NCBI RefSeq assembly: GCF_002795845.1
Contig: NZ_CP011797.1
Coordinates: forward strand, 388,501-452,500
DNA: 64,000 bases
Source: Reinekea forsetii
Lineage (GTDB): Bacteria > Pseudomonadota > Gammaproteobacteria > Pseudomonadales > Natronospirillaceae
Direction of reading: 5' to 3'
Below are positions 24,592-32,655 of this stretch, piece by piece. Positions within the stretch are counted from its first letter, which is position 1; every line of letters starts with the position of its first letter. Made by a program: the position numbers and the translations under genes. The notes under the pieces were generated by a model. That model did not search any database and had not been told where the DNA came from. It saw nothing but the letters and a program-made list of their open reading frames with translations.

Positions 24592-24597
24592 CTCTAG
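24582..24597. promoter_or_regulatory. 16-bp palindrome in the trpR/trpG divergent region
   Basis: CTAGAGT and ACTCTAG form a perfect inverted repeat around a 2-base centre. It covers the trpR -35 and lies 71 bp upstream of the divergent trpG. The CTAG ends recall trp operator half-sites but their spacing differs from the E. coli operator, so it could be a second site or a site for another protein. Confidence 0.4.
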
Positions 24598-24667
24598 TTT
24601 TCACGCATCGATTCGGTGTTAAACTGGCGCGCGCTTTTTCGCATGGGATATTAAACGGAATGCCAGC

Positions 24668-25246
24668 ATGTTGTTGATGATCGATAATTATGACTCCTTC
24701 ACCTATACCCTGGTGAACTATCTGGAGTCGCTGTCGATTGAGGTTGTGGTCAAGCTTAACGATGAGATCGATCTGGCCGGTATTGCGGCCTTGGCCCCGG
24801 ACCAGATAATGATTTCGCCGGGTCCGGGTACGCCCGATCAGGCCGGCATATCGCTCGCCGCGATCCGACACTTTGGCGCGGCGCTGCCGATCTTTGGCGT
24901 TTGCCTAGGTTGTCAGGCGTTGGGTCAGGTGTTTGGCGCCAAGGTGGTGCGGGCCAAGCAGGTTATGCACGGTAAAACGTCGGCCATCCATCATCGCCAA
25001 CAGGGCGTATTTGCCGGTCTGCCGTCACCCTTTAATGCCACGCGCTATCATTCTCTGGCCCTGGAGCAACACTCCATTCCCGACTGTCTTGAGGTCACGG
25101 CCTGGACCGAAGATGCCCAGGGTTCGCTAGACGAAATAATGGCGATCCGGCACACTGAATTGCGCTTAGAAGCCGTCCAGTTCCATCCCGAGTCGATTTT
25201 AACCGAACAGGGTCTGGCGCTATTAAGCAATTTTGTCACCCGATAA
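24668..25246 (+). CDS. trpG: Anthranilate/aminodeoxychorismate synthase glutamine amidotransferase (copy leading trpDC)
   Basis: Second TrpG/PabA-type amidotransferase in the locus, 192 residues, the standard length. The triad is intact: C79 in [10 protein letters not shown], and H173 and E175 in [17 protein letters not shown] forms the oxyanion region. In pseudomonads the trpG of a trpGDC operon serves both anthranilate and p-aminobenzoate synthase, so this copy is the better candidate for a dual Trp/folate role, while the copy beside trpE may be dedicated. GGA lies 8 bases before the ATG. It is first in trpG-trpD-trpC, divergent from trpR. Confidence 0.92.
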   Translation: MLLMIDNYDSFTYTLVNYLESLSIEVVVKLNDEIDLAGIAALAPDQIMISPGPGTPDQAGISLAAIRHFGAALPIFGVCLGCQALGQVFGAKVVRAKQVMHGKTSAIHHRQQGVFAGLPSPFNATRYHSLALEQHSIPDCLEVTAWTEDAQGSLDEIMAIRHTELRLEAVQFHPESILTEQGLALLSNFVTR

Positions 25247-25281
25247 CCGGTCAGGGCGGTTCCTGGCCACAGCGAGGCTTT

Positions 25282-26313
25282 ATGGATATTAAACAAGCAC
25301 TGGAGCGTATTGCCGGTCACGGTCACCTCAGCCAACCGGAAATGAGCGATGTGATGCGTTCCATTATGACCGGTGCATGCAGCGATGCGCAGATTGGCGC
25401 TTTTCTCATGGGCTTGCGCATGAAGGGTGAGACGGTTGAGGAAATCACCGGCGCGGTGACCGTGATGCGTGAACTGTCGACCAAAGTACCGGTAACCGCC
25501 GACCACCTAGTGGACACCTGTGGTACCGGCGGCTCGGGGCAAAAACTCTTCAATGTCTCAACCGCCAGCGCCTTTGTCGCGGCTGCGGCCGGCGCGCATG
25601 TTGCCAAGCACGGTAATAGAGGTGTGTCCTCGACCTTTGGCAGCGCCGACCTGCTCGAGGCGGCCGGTGTCGAGCTGGCCTTGCCACCAAGTGCCATAGC
25701 CCGGGCGATCGAAACGATCGGCGTCGGCTTTATGTTTGCCCAAGCGCATCACAGTGCCATGCGCTATGCCATGGGCCCGCGCAAAGAACTGGGCATGCGC
25801 ACCATCTTTAATATGCTCGGCCCGCTGACCAATCCCGCCGGTGTAACGCGGCAAGTGGTCGGCGTCTTTAACGCTGAGCTCTGCGAACCGCTCGCCCTAG
25901 CGCTAAAACAGCTCGGCAGTGAGCATGTTATGGTGGTGCATTCGTTGGACGGTCATGACGAGTTCAGCCTGTCCGCGGCAACCTTCGTTGCGGAGCTGAA
26001 GGACGGTCAGGTGAACACCTACACCGTGGCGCCGGAAGATTTTGGCTTGGCGACGCAGGCCATGGTCGGCTTATCGGCCGACGGCGTGGCCGGCAGTTTG
26101 GCGCTGATCCAGGCGGTGTTCGATGGCTCTGGCGATGAGGTCAGTAACCGCGCCGCCGACCTGATTGCACTCAATGCCGGGGCCGCCATCTATGTTTCCG
26201 GTGTGGCCACCAGCTTTGCACACGGCGTTAGCATGGCCGAAGACGCCATTGCTTCAGGCCTGGCGCGCGAGAAGTTGCGCGAATTCGCTCAGTTCAGTCA
26301 GAGTGCCGGCTAG
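25282..26313 (+). CDS. trpD: Anthranilate phosphoribosyltransferase TrpD
   Basis: Transfers phosphoribose from PRPP to anthranilate, the second step of tryptophan synthesis. The 343-residue protein shows the PRPP/Mg motif DTCGTGGSG (near residues 78-86). It also has the [19 protein letters not shown] segment, the [19 protein letters not shown] substrate site and [12 protein letters not shown]. It lies 35 bp after trpG and 55 bp before trpC on the same strand, consistent with one operon. Confidence 0.97.
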   Translation: MDIKQALERIAGHGHLSQPEMSDVMRSIMTGACSDAQIGAFLMGLRMKGETVEEITGAVTVMRELSTKVPVTADHLVDTCGTGGSGQKLFNVSTASAFVAAAAGAHVAKHGNRGVSSTFGSADLLEAAGVELALPPSAIARAIETIGVGFMFAQAHHSAMRYAMGPRKELGMRTIFNMLGPLTNPAGVTRQVVGVFNAELCEPLALALKQLGSEHVMVVHSLDGHDEFSLSAATFVAELKDGQVNTYTVAPEDFGLATQAMVGLSADGVAGSLALIQAVFDGSGDEVSNRAADLIALNAGAAIYVSGVATSFAHGVSMAEDAIASGLAREKLREFAQFSQSAG

Positions 26314-26368
26314 CCCTATAATGGGTCGCGCTCGGCCCACCCTATTGACCTCTATTTTTGGTAACCCA

Positions 26369-27172
26369 ATGAACAACAGACCGACCATTTTGAATGAAAT
26401 CCTGGATCGTAAAGTGCAGGAAGTGCAGCAGCGCAAACGTATTAAGTCGATGCGCGACCTGGAACAGGAATTTGACCGCTATGCGCCGCCGCGCGGCTTT
26501 ACCCAGGCATTGCTCAATAAAATTGACCAAGGCCAGGCGGCGGTTATCGCCGAAATTAAAAAGGCGTCACCGAGCAAGGGTGTCTTGCGTGAGCCCTTTA
26601 TTCCCCAGGCCATCGCCGAAAGTTATGAGCGCGGCGGGGCGGCCTGCCTGTCGGTGTTGACCGATGCAGATTTCTTCCAGGGCCACGAAGACTATCTGAT
26701 TCAAGTCCGCGAGACTGTCGGCCTGCCGGTGATCCGCAAAGACTTCTTGATTCACCCCTACCAGATCGCCGAAGCCAAGGCGATCGGCGCCGACTGTGTG
26801 CTATTGATTGTCTCGGCGTTGGATCCCATTCAGCTACGCGATTTGCATGCGCAGGCTATCGCATACGGTATGGAGGTGTTGATCGAGGTGCACGATGCTT
26901 CCGAGCTGCGCGTGGCCTTGACGGTCGACAACCGCCTGATTGGGGTCAATAACCGTAACCTGCACACCTTTGAGGTGTCCCTGCAGACGACACTGGATCT
27001 GAAGGAAATGCTCGACCCCGAGCGTTTGCTGGTGACCGAGAGCGGCATCCTCAGTGGCGCCGATGTCCGTCTGATGCGCGATAACCAGATAAACGCCTAT
27101 TTGGTTGGCGAAGCCTTTATGCGCGCCGATCAACCGGGTGACAAACTTGCCGAACTTTTTGGAGACTATTAA
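26369..27172 (+). CDS. trpC: Indole-3-glycerol phosphate synthase TrpC
   Basis: TIM-barrel enzyme that closes the indole ring from CdRP. The 267-residue protein begins [19 protein letters not shown] and shows the active-site lysine in [53 protein letters not shown] and VTESGI. It is monofunctional: no TrpF domain is fused. The open frame extends upstream to 26165 within trpD, but the family N-terminus and position favour 26369. Its stop overlaps the next gene as TAATG. Confidence 0.96.
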   Translation: MNNRPTILNEILDRKVQEVQQRKRIKSMRDLEQEFDRYAPPRGFTQALLNKIDQGQAAVIAEIKKASPSKGVLREPFIPQAIAESYERGGAACLSVLTDADFFQGHEDYLIQVRETVGLPVIRKDFLIHPYQIAEAKAIGADCVLLIVSALDPIQLRDLHAQAIAYGMEVLIEVHDASELRVALTVDNRLIGVNNRNLHTFEVSLQTTLDLKEMLDPERLLVTESGILSGADVRLMRDNQINAYLVGEAFMRADQPGDKLAELFGDY

Positions 27173-27351
27173 TGCTACCGATCGTGCAAATTCTTCTGGT
27201 ACTGGGGGTTGTTATGGCCCTGGTGCTCTTTATTACCTCTCGTAATCCGACCCAGGTCACGGCCGAGCAACAGGCCAGTTACAGTAAATGGTTCCGTATT
27301 CTGGTGCCGATCATGCTCATTGCCGCGGCCATCAAGTACTTTATCGGTTAG
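27172..27351 (+). CDS. Small two-helix membrane protein downstream of trpC
   Basis: I do not recognise this gene, but it looks real. The 59-codon frame starts at the ATG that shares its A with the trpC stop (TAATG), and GGAG lies 7 bases upstream. It begins with a hydrophobic helix (PIVQILLVLGVVMALVLFI), has a polar linker of about 20 residues (SRNPTQVTAEQQASYSKW) and ends with a second hydrophobic helix to FIG. Two short helices with a hydrophilic loop suggest an inner-membrane hairpin protein. It is the last gene of trpG-trpD-trpC and is followed 49 bp later by a strong terminator. Confidence 0.7.
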   Translation: MLPIVQILLVLGVVMALVLFITSRNPTQVTAEQQASYSKWFRILVPIMLIAAAIKYFIG

Positions 27352-27399
27352 CGCGGGGCTCCGTCCGTTTGAGGGTATGGGGCTTTTATCGAGGCCAAC

Positions 27400-27435
27400 A
27401 AAAAGCGCGCTCAGTTTGCACTGAGCGCGCTTTTT
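27400..27435. terminator. Bidirectional terminator between the trp operon and deaD
   Basis: Very stable hairpin: arms AAAAGCGCGCTCAG and CTGAGCGCGCTTTT with a 6-base loop, flanked by A and T tracts. It can serve both the trp operon on the plus strand and deaD on the minus strand. Confidence 0.93.
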
Positions 27436-27474
27436 TTATGACCTACCGCGAGGCGGCGTGAGCCGCCGGCTGAT

Positions 27475-29253
27475 CTATTCTGAACGACGACGCGGTGCTG
27501 GCTTGCGATCGCTGCTGCCGCTGGCATCACGACGTGGTGCTGGCTTGCGCTCTGCGCCGCCGGCTGGAGTCGACTCAGACCACTCACGGATATTCAATGG
27601 TCGTCCCTTAACCCGAGTCTTCTGCAGATGTTGCAGAATATCGGCCGGCATACCCTTGGGTAAGTCAACCAGGGTGAAGGTGTCCTTGATGGTGATGTTG
27701 TTGATGAAGCGACCTTCAATGCCGCCTTCATTGGCAATGGCACCAACGATGGAACCGGCTTCGACGCCATCTTGACGACCGATGTCGAGCCGGTAGGTGC
27801 TGGCATCATAGCTCAGTTCACGCTTACGACCGGGCGCACTGTCGGAGCGTGGGCGGCTTGGCCGGCTGTCGCCACGATCACCGCGATCATTGCGGTCATG
27901 GCTTTCGCGACTGCGCGCATGCACGACCGGATCTTTCGGGATCTGCAAAGGCTTGTCTTCTTGCGCCATCTTAGCCAGAGCGGCTGCGATGTCGAGGATA
28001 TCGACCTCTTCGTCTTCGGCTTCGATCCAGCTGGTCACCATGGCTTTGAAATAATCCAAGGAGCCCTTTTCAACGAGCTCGGACACGCTGGCTTTGAACT
28101 GCTCCGCCCGGTATTCGCCCAACTGTGCCGCTGACGGCATCGGGTAATCTTTCAGGACCGACTTAGTAGCCCGTTCGATATCGCGCAAGATCCGCTGTTC
28201 ACGTGGCTTAACAAAGAGGATCGCTTTACCACTGCGGCCGGCTCGACCAGTACGGCCAATACGATGGGTATAGGTCTCGACGTCGCCTGGGATATCCCAG
28301 TTGATGACGTGGGTGATCCGTTCGATGTCCAGGCCGCGCGCGGCAACGTCGGTCGCGATCAGGATGTCCAGCTTGCCGCCGCGCATTGAATTGAGTATGT
28401 CTTCACGTTGCTTCTGGGCAACTTCACCACTCAGGGCGGTGGCTGCATAGCCGCGTGCCGAGAGTTTTTCCGACAGGAACTGACACTCTACTCGAGTCCG
28501 CACGAAGATGATGATGGCATTCCATTCTTCCACTTCGAGCAAACGAGTTAGAGCTTCCAACTTGTCCAGACCCTGAGCACGCCAGACGAACTGATCGATG
28601 CGGCTTTGCTCTTGGCTGCTGGCCTTGATTTCAATCTTGATTGGATCTTTCTGATAACGGTCGGTGATGCGCTTGATCTGGCCGGGCATGGTGGCCGAAA
28701 ACATCGCCGTCTGCTTTTCTTCTGGGGTGTGTTCCAGGATCCAGTTGATGTCTTCAATAAAGCCCATGCGCAACATCTCGTCGGCTTCGTCGAGGACCAT
28801 ATGCTTCAGATCGGACAGATCCAGGGTGCCACGACGCAAGTGGTCCATGACGCGGCCTGGTGTGCCGACGATAACTTGAGGATTCTGTTTTAACGCGCGT
28901 AACTGGTTACGCATGTCGGTGCCGCCGTAAATGGGCAGGACGTGAAAACCTTTCACGCCGCGGGCATAGACCTGGAAGGCTTCAGCAACCTGGATCGCCA
29001 ACTCGCGCGTTGGACACAGAACCAGTGCCTGAGGGGTGTTGAGGCTGGTGTCGATCTTACACAGCAAGGGCAGTGAGAAGGCGGCGGTTTTGCCGGTTCC
29101 GGTCTGCGCCAAGCCGAGTACGTCACGGCCTTCCATCAGGGATTTAATAGCTTGGCTTTGAATCGGGGTTGGGCTTTCATAACCCAATGATTCCAGCGTG
29201 GCCAATATAGCAGGCGTTAGGCCCAGGTCGGCAAAGGTGATGTTTTCAGACAT
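27475..29253 (-). CDS. deaD: DEAD-box ATP-dependent RNA helicase, DeaD/CsdA type
   Basis: RNA helicase used in ribosome assembly and mRNA turnover, especially in the cold. The core holds the Q motif with PTPIQSQAI, motif I AQTGTGKT, PTRELAIQ, TPGRVMDHL, DEAD (motif II) and SATMP. The second RecA half has ATDVAARGLDIERI and HRIGRTGRAGR. Residues about 380-470 form a linker, an Arg/Asp/Ser-rich segment follows, and a DbpA-type RNA-binding fold comes next (YRLDIGRQDGVEAGSIVGAI through GRPLNI). The tail carries two copies of RKPAPRR encoded by a near-identical 20-bp DNA repeat. The length of 592 fits the family. Confidence 0.95.
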   Translation of the reverse strand: MSENITFADLGLTPAILATLESLGYESPTPIQSQAIKSLMEGRDVLGLAQTGTGKTAAFSLPLLCKIDTSLNTPQALVLCPTRELAIQVAEAFQVYARGVKGFHVLPIYGGTDMRNQLRALKQNPQVIVGTPGRVMDHLRRGTLDLSDLKHMVLDEADEMLRMGFIEDINWILEHTPEEKQTAMFSATMPGQIKRITDRYQKDPIKIEIKASSQEQSRIDQFVWRAQGLDKLEALTRLLEVEEWNAIIIFVRTRVECQFLSEKLSARGYAATALSGEVAQKQREDILNSMRGGKLDILIATDVAARGLDIERITHVINWDIPGDVETYTHRIGRTGRAGRSGKAILFVKPREQRILRDIERATKSVLKDYPMPSAAQLGEYRAEQFKASVSELVEKGSLDYFKAMVTSWIEAEDEEVDILDIAAALAKMAQEDKPLQIPKDPVVHARSRESHDRNDRGDRGDSRPSRPRSDSAPGRKRELSYDASTYRLDIGRQDGVEAGSIVGAIANEGGIEGRFINNITIKDTFTLVDLPKGMPADILQHLQKTRVKGRPLNIREWSESTPAGGAERKPAPRRDASGSSDRKPAPRRRSE

Positions 29254-29498
29254 TTAAGATTCTCGATCAAATAAGTGCTGTACTCAATGTAAGCACTAAA
29301 GGGTGATTCCGGTGGCAGGCCATCCAGGTCGATTCCAGCGTCAAAGCTGGTGCGGTGTAAAATAAAACCGCGCAAAGGTGAAGGCAGGCTGCGCCCCGTG
29401 TCGCATCTGATTGCGAATAACCCTGTAGATCGTCATGAAAAACAAAATGCTCATTCCTGAGCTGCACAATTGCAGGCTGGGTCACCTTGGCGGCGCGG
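29254..29498 (-). other. Long presumed 5' leader of deaD
   Basis: The 413-bp gap 29254-29666 has no convincing gene. If the promoter at 29499-29527 is right, about 240 bases are transcribed before the deaD ATG. Cold-shock helicase messages often carry long structured leaders, so the spacing is suggestive. A 72-codon frame inside it (29267-29485) has no protein-like features and is not annotated. Confidence 0.4.
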
Positions 29499-29527
29499 AG
29501 TATACAGATCCTGTATAAAATTGTCTG
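29499..29527 (-). promoter_or_regulatory. Candidate deaD promoter with internal palindrome
   Basis: Minus strand: CAGACA (-35), 17-bp spacer, TATACT (-10). An inverted repeat TATACAG/CTGTATA (29501-29517, 3-base centre) overlaps the -10 and spacer. Confidence 0.5.
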
Positions 29528-29666
29528 TTTATTTTTGCGACGCTAGGTAATAAGTATCGGAATGGCCTGTGGGGCGCGACGATATTGCCTCGAGGCCGTC
29601 CGAGCGGACACGGAACAAAACAGTAACGCGCGCTGGGCAGCGCTTGACTCTGAGCGTGAAGCCGGT

Positions 29667-30809
29667 CTAAAAGGTTCCCGGCAGCAGGTGGCTGCGGTTG
29701 ATATTGCTCAACTGGCGTTCACCACAGAATGCCATGGTCAGATCCAATTCCTTATGGATAATCTCCAATGCGGTGGTTACGCCCTTTTCACCCATGGCAC
29801 CGAGCCCATAGAGAAAGGGTCGGCCGATGTAAGTGCCTTTGGCGCCCAAGGCGATGGCCTTGAGTACGTCCTGGCCGCTGCGAATGCCGCCGTCCATATG
29901 GACTTCAATCTGATCGCCCACAGCATCGACGATGGCCCCCAGCTGGGAGATCGTGGACGGTGCGCCATCGAGTTGGCGACCGCCATGGTTGGAGACGATA
30001 ATGGCATCAGCCCCGGCCTGCACCGCCAACTTGGCGTCCTCGACATCCAGAATGCCTTTGAGAATTAATTTGCCGCCCCAGCGCGCCTTGATCCATTGGA
30101 CATCTGACCAATTTAGGGCTGGATCAAATTGTTCCGCGGTCCACGAAAATAAGGAATTTACATCGCTAACCCCCTCGGCATGACCGACGATATTACCAAA
30201 GGAATGGCGGCGTGTGCTGAGCATGCTCAAACACCAGGCCGGTCGAGTGAGAATCTGGCCCCAACCCTTGAGCGTCAGTAATGGGTTGGTGGACAGTCCG
30301 TTGCGCACATCCTTGTGGCGTTGGCCGATAATCTGCAGATCTAGGGTTAGTACCAGAGCCGAACAGCCTGCGGCCTTAGCTCGGTTGATCAGGTTTTCGG
30401 CGAACACCTTGTCTTTCATCACATACATCTGAAACCAGAAGGGCTCTGTGGTGTTGGCGGCGACATCTTCAATGGAACAGATGCTCATGGTCGATAGGGT
30501 AAAGGGGACACCGAACTTCTCCGCCGCTAGCGCAGCCTTAATTTCCCCATCGGGGTGCTGCATGCCGGTTAAACCCGTCGGCGCCAAGGCGACCGGCATG
30601 GTGGTTTGTTGGCCTATCATCGGCAGAGCGGTGCTGCGATCGGTCATATCGACGGCGATGCGTTGGCGCAGCTTTATCTTCTGGAAGTCACTGGAATTTT
30701 CTCTGTAGGTCGATTCGGTCCACGAGCCTGAGTCGGCGTAGTCATAAAACATTCGCGGCACGCGTTTTTGGGCCTTTATGCGCAGATCTTCAATAGTGCA
30801 AATGGTCAT
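29667..30809 (-). CDS. lldD: FMN-dependent alpha-hydroxy-acid dehydrogenase (LldD-like)
   Basis: FMN flavoprotein of the lactate dehydrogenase/glycolate oxidase family, oxidising an L-2-hydroxy acid. The TIM barrel shows FYDYADSGSWTESTY, LAPTGLTGMQHPDGE, PFWFQMYV, LTLDLQIIGQRHKDVRNG and LILKGILDVEDA. The catalytic-base segment is IIVSNHGGRQLDGAPS, and the FMN-phosphate segment MDGGIRSGQDVLKAIALGA. It has 380 residues from the ATG at 30809 with AGAGG 6 bases upstream; a GTG two codons earlier overlaps that site. L-lactate is the likeliest substrate but mandelate-type acids cannot be excluded, so the symbol is provisional. A LysR gene lies upstream on the same strand. Confidence 0.87.
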   Translation of the reverse strand: MTICTIEDLRIKAQKRVPRMFYDYADSGSWTESTYRENSSDFQKIKLRQRIAVDMTDRSTALPMIGQQTTMPVALAPTGLTGMQHPDGEIKAALAAEKFGVPFTLSTMSICSIEDVAANTTEPFWFQMYVMKDKVFAENLINRAKAAGCSALVLTLDLQIIGQRHKDVRNGLSTNPLLTLKGWGQILTRPAWCLSMLSTRRHSFGNIVGHAEGVSDVNSLFSWTAEQFDPALNWSDVQWIKARWGGKLILKGILDVEDAKLAVQAGADAIIVSNHGGRQLDGAPSTISQLGAIVDAVGDQIEVHMDGGIRSGQDVLKAIALGAKGTYIGRPFLYGLGAMGEKGVTTALEIIHKELDLTMAFCGERQLSNINRSHLLPGTF

Positions 30810-31015
30810 AGTCACCTCTTATTGTTGTGTTGGTTTGCAGTGCGATTCTTACTCAGCAGTGTTGGCGAGTCGGGCCTGATATTCAATGGTGTTAGGTGAA
30901 GCGCACCGGCCGCCATCGTCAACAGCCGGCCAGGCCTTATGGCACGGGCGGTTGCTCGACTTAAGAGTGGTCTGACCAATTTTGCAAATAGGGGCGGCGG
31001 ATCTGCACGTGCGCC

Positions 31016-31948
31016 TTACTCGATCGACGCCAAAGGTGTAGGGGCGGCGTCATCGACTAGCCCAATGTCGGCGCCGGTCAGCTCGTTTAACAGCCATTGC
31101 AGGGCCGGGCCGGGCGTACCCTTGCGCCAGGCCACCTTGGCATCGAAGGCGTGGTCATTGATTTTCAGTGCGATCAGCTCACCGCTGAGCAATTCGGCCT
31201 CAATTCGATGCTTGGGCAGAAAGCCCACGCCCAGCCCCGTTTTCTGGGCGGCAATCTTTTCCGCCATGCTCGATACCGTGATGACCTTGGTCTGGCGTGT
31301 CCAGCCGACGGTCATGGGAGCGAGCAGGAGGCTCGAATCGCGCACGACGATAACAGGGTACTCGTCGATCATGGCTTCGGTGACCGAGCAGGCATCGCCT
31401 GCCAAGGGATGGTCGCGATTGACGACAAACATCATGGTGACCGCGCCAAGCGTTCGACTGTCGAAGCCTTCCTGTTTCGGATCGCTATGATCGTTGGCGA
31501 TTACCAGGTCGGCCTTGCGGTTTAACAGCGGCTCCCAGGTGCCCGATAGGGCCCCGGTAAGTAGATTGACCTTGATAAAGGGGTGAACCTGATTAAAGCG
31601 CTGTATTAGCGAAAATAGGGCAGAGCTGCTGTACAGCGTGTCGATGCTCAAGGTGATGACCGGTTCCCAACCATTGGCGATCTGTTGCGCGGAATAGGCC
31701 AGGTTTTCGATGTCCCGCAGGATCAACCGCCCTTCGACGAGCAGTAAATTACCGGCTGCGGTGAGCTTGGCCCGGTGGCCACTGCGGTCGAACAGTTTTA
31801 GCCCCAAATCCTGCTCCACCTTTTGGATCGTATAGGTTAGGGCCGAGGGCACCTTATGCAGTGCCTGTGCTGCGGCGGCAAAGCTGCCCCGCTGATCGAT
31901 GGCGTCGAGCACCTTGAGTAGATCGAGGGTAATGGGATTGTGAGGCAT
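31016..31948 (-). CDS. LysR-family transcriptional regulator
   Basis: 310-residue LysR-type activator/repressor. The N-terminal winged helix-turn-helix (about 8-66) reads LLKVLDAIDQRGSFAAAAQA and PSALTYTIQKVEQDLGLKLF, as expected. Residues about 93-295 form the periplasmic-binding-like effector domain, beginning TLSIDTLYSSSALFSLIQRF. The effector is unknown. It lies upstream of, and in the same direction as, the hydroxy-acid dehydrogenase, with a 206-bp gap, so it may regulate that gene. No LysR box was identified with confidence. Confidence 0.88.
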   Translation of the reverse strand: MPHNPITLDLLKVLDAIDQRGSFAAAAQALHKVPSALTYTIQKVEQDLGLKLFDRSGHRAKLTAAGNLLLVEGRLILRDIENLAYSAQQIANGWEPVITLSIDTLYSSSALFSLIQRFNQVHPFIKVNLLTGALSGTWEPLLNRKADLVIANDHSDPKQEGFDSRTLGAVTMMFVVNRDHPLAGDACSVTEAMIDEYPVIVVRDSSLLLAPMTVGWTRQTKVITVSSMAEKIAAQKTGLGVGFLPKHRIEAELLSGELIALKINDHAFDAKVAWRKGTPGPALQWLLNELTGADIGLVDDAAPTPLASIE

Positions 31949-32053
31949 AGCAGGCTGTTACTCGATGAGGTGACACACTATAGCCGCCGGCCGCGCTGTT
32001 ATTCAAGTTTGATCGATTCGAGCCAGGGCGCAGCGGCCAATACCGTTCGGCAT

Positions 32054-32077
32054 AAAAAAACCGGCCGAAGCCGGTTT
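32054..32077 (-). terminator. Intrinsic terminator of rpsT
   Basis: Minus strand: AAACCGGC, a TTCG tetraloop, GCCGGTTT, then a T tract. It lies 21 bp after the rpsT stop. Confidence 0.93.
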
Positions 32078-32098
32078 CTTTAATTCTGGTCGCCTAAG

Positions 32099-32365
32099 TT
32101 AGGCTTGCAGAGCCTTAACGCTTGCATTTAAACGGCTCATCGTTCGGCCAGCTTTGGCCTTAGTGATGATCCCTTTACGCGCCATTCCGTCGAGGACGGG
32201 TTGCGCGGTTACCAGTGCTTTACTTGCGTCAGCGTAATTGCCTGTTTGAATTTGGGCTAAAACTTTCTTGACGTAAGTACGAACCATTGAACGCATGCTT
32301 GAATTACGAGCTCGGCGGACAACTGCCTGACGAGCGCGCTTTTTAGATCCAGCTGAGTTTGCCAC
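32099..32365 (-). CDS. rpsT: 30S ribosomal protein S20
   Basis: Small basic helical protein that binds 16S rRNA early in 30S assembly. The product is 88 residues, the standard length, beginning MANSAGSKKRARQ, with RSMVRTYVKKVLAQI and KGIITKAKAGRTMSRLNA. Translation starts at GTG, with AAGGAGC 8 bases upstream. E. coli rpsT also uses a non-AUG start (UUG) that is part of S20 autoregulation, so the weak start may be functional here. A near-consensus promoter lies 51 bp upstream and a tetraloop terminator follows. Confidence 0.97.
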   Translation of the reverse strand: MANSAGSKKRARQAVVRRARNSSMRSMVRTYVKKVLAQIQTGNYADASKALVTAQPVLDGMARKGIITKAKAGRTMSRLNASVKALQA

Positions 32366-32415
32366 AGAATGCTCCTTAAATTGGTAAACGGGTGTTGATA
32401 AATTTCGAGGGCGCG

Positions 32416-32444
32416 ATTCTAGTGATTCGATTTATCCCTGTCAA
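32416..32444 (-). promoter_or_regulatory. rpsT promoter
   Basis: Minus strand: perfect TTGACA (-35), 17-bp spacer, TAGAAT (-10). The predicted start near 32409 gives a leader of about 44 bases before the rpsT GTG. Confidence 0.85.
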
Positions 32445-32655
32445 CGAAAAGCTTTACTGGGCAGGGTTTTTGGCGTCTTTTTTGGTACAGTAGCGGGCTC
32501 GATCCGGTGGGCGCGGGGGCTGCTCGGCGATCTTACTAGTTTGAAACGCTCAAAAGCGCTGGAAAATCGAGCCCGCGGCCTACGTGCCGCTTGCCGCTTA
32601 CGGCGCCGTGCTTGTAAACTGCGCGGCTGTTTCATTGATTATGCAAGGACGACCC

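Noticed and set aside
29267..29485. 72-codon frame in the deaD leader
   Set aside because: GTG start with poor context, and a composition unlike a protein; better explained as untranslated leader.
30939..31490. 183-codon open frame on the plus strand
   Set aside because: It lies antisense over the LysR gene, which has clear family motifs; the frame is rich in Ser/Arg/Pro without recognisable features, as expected of a GC-rich shadow.
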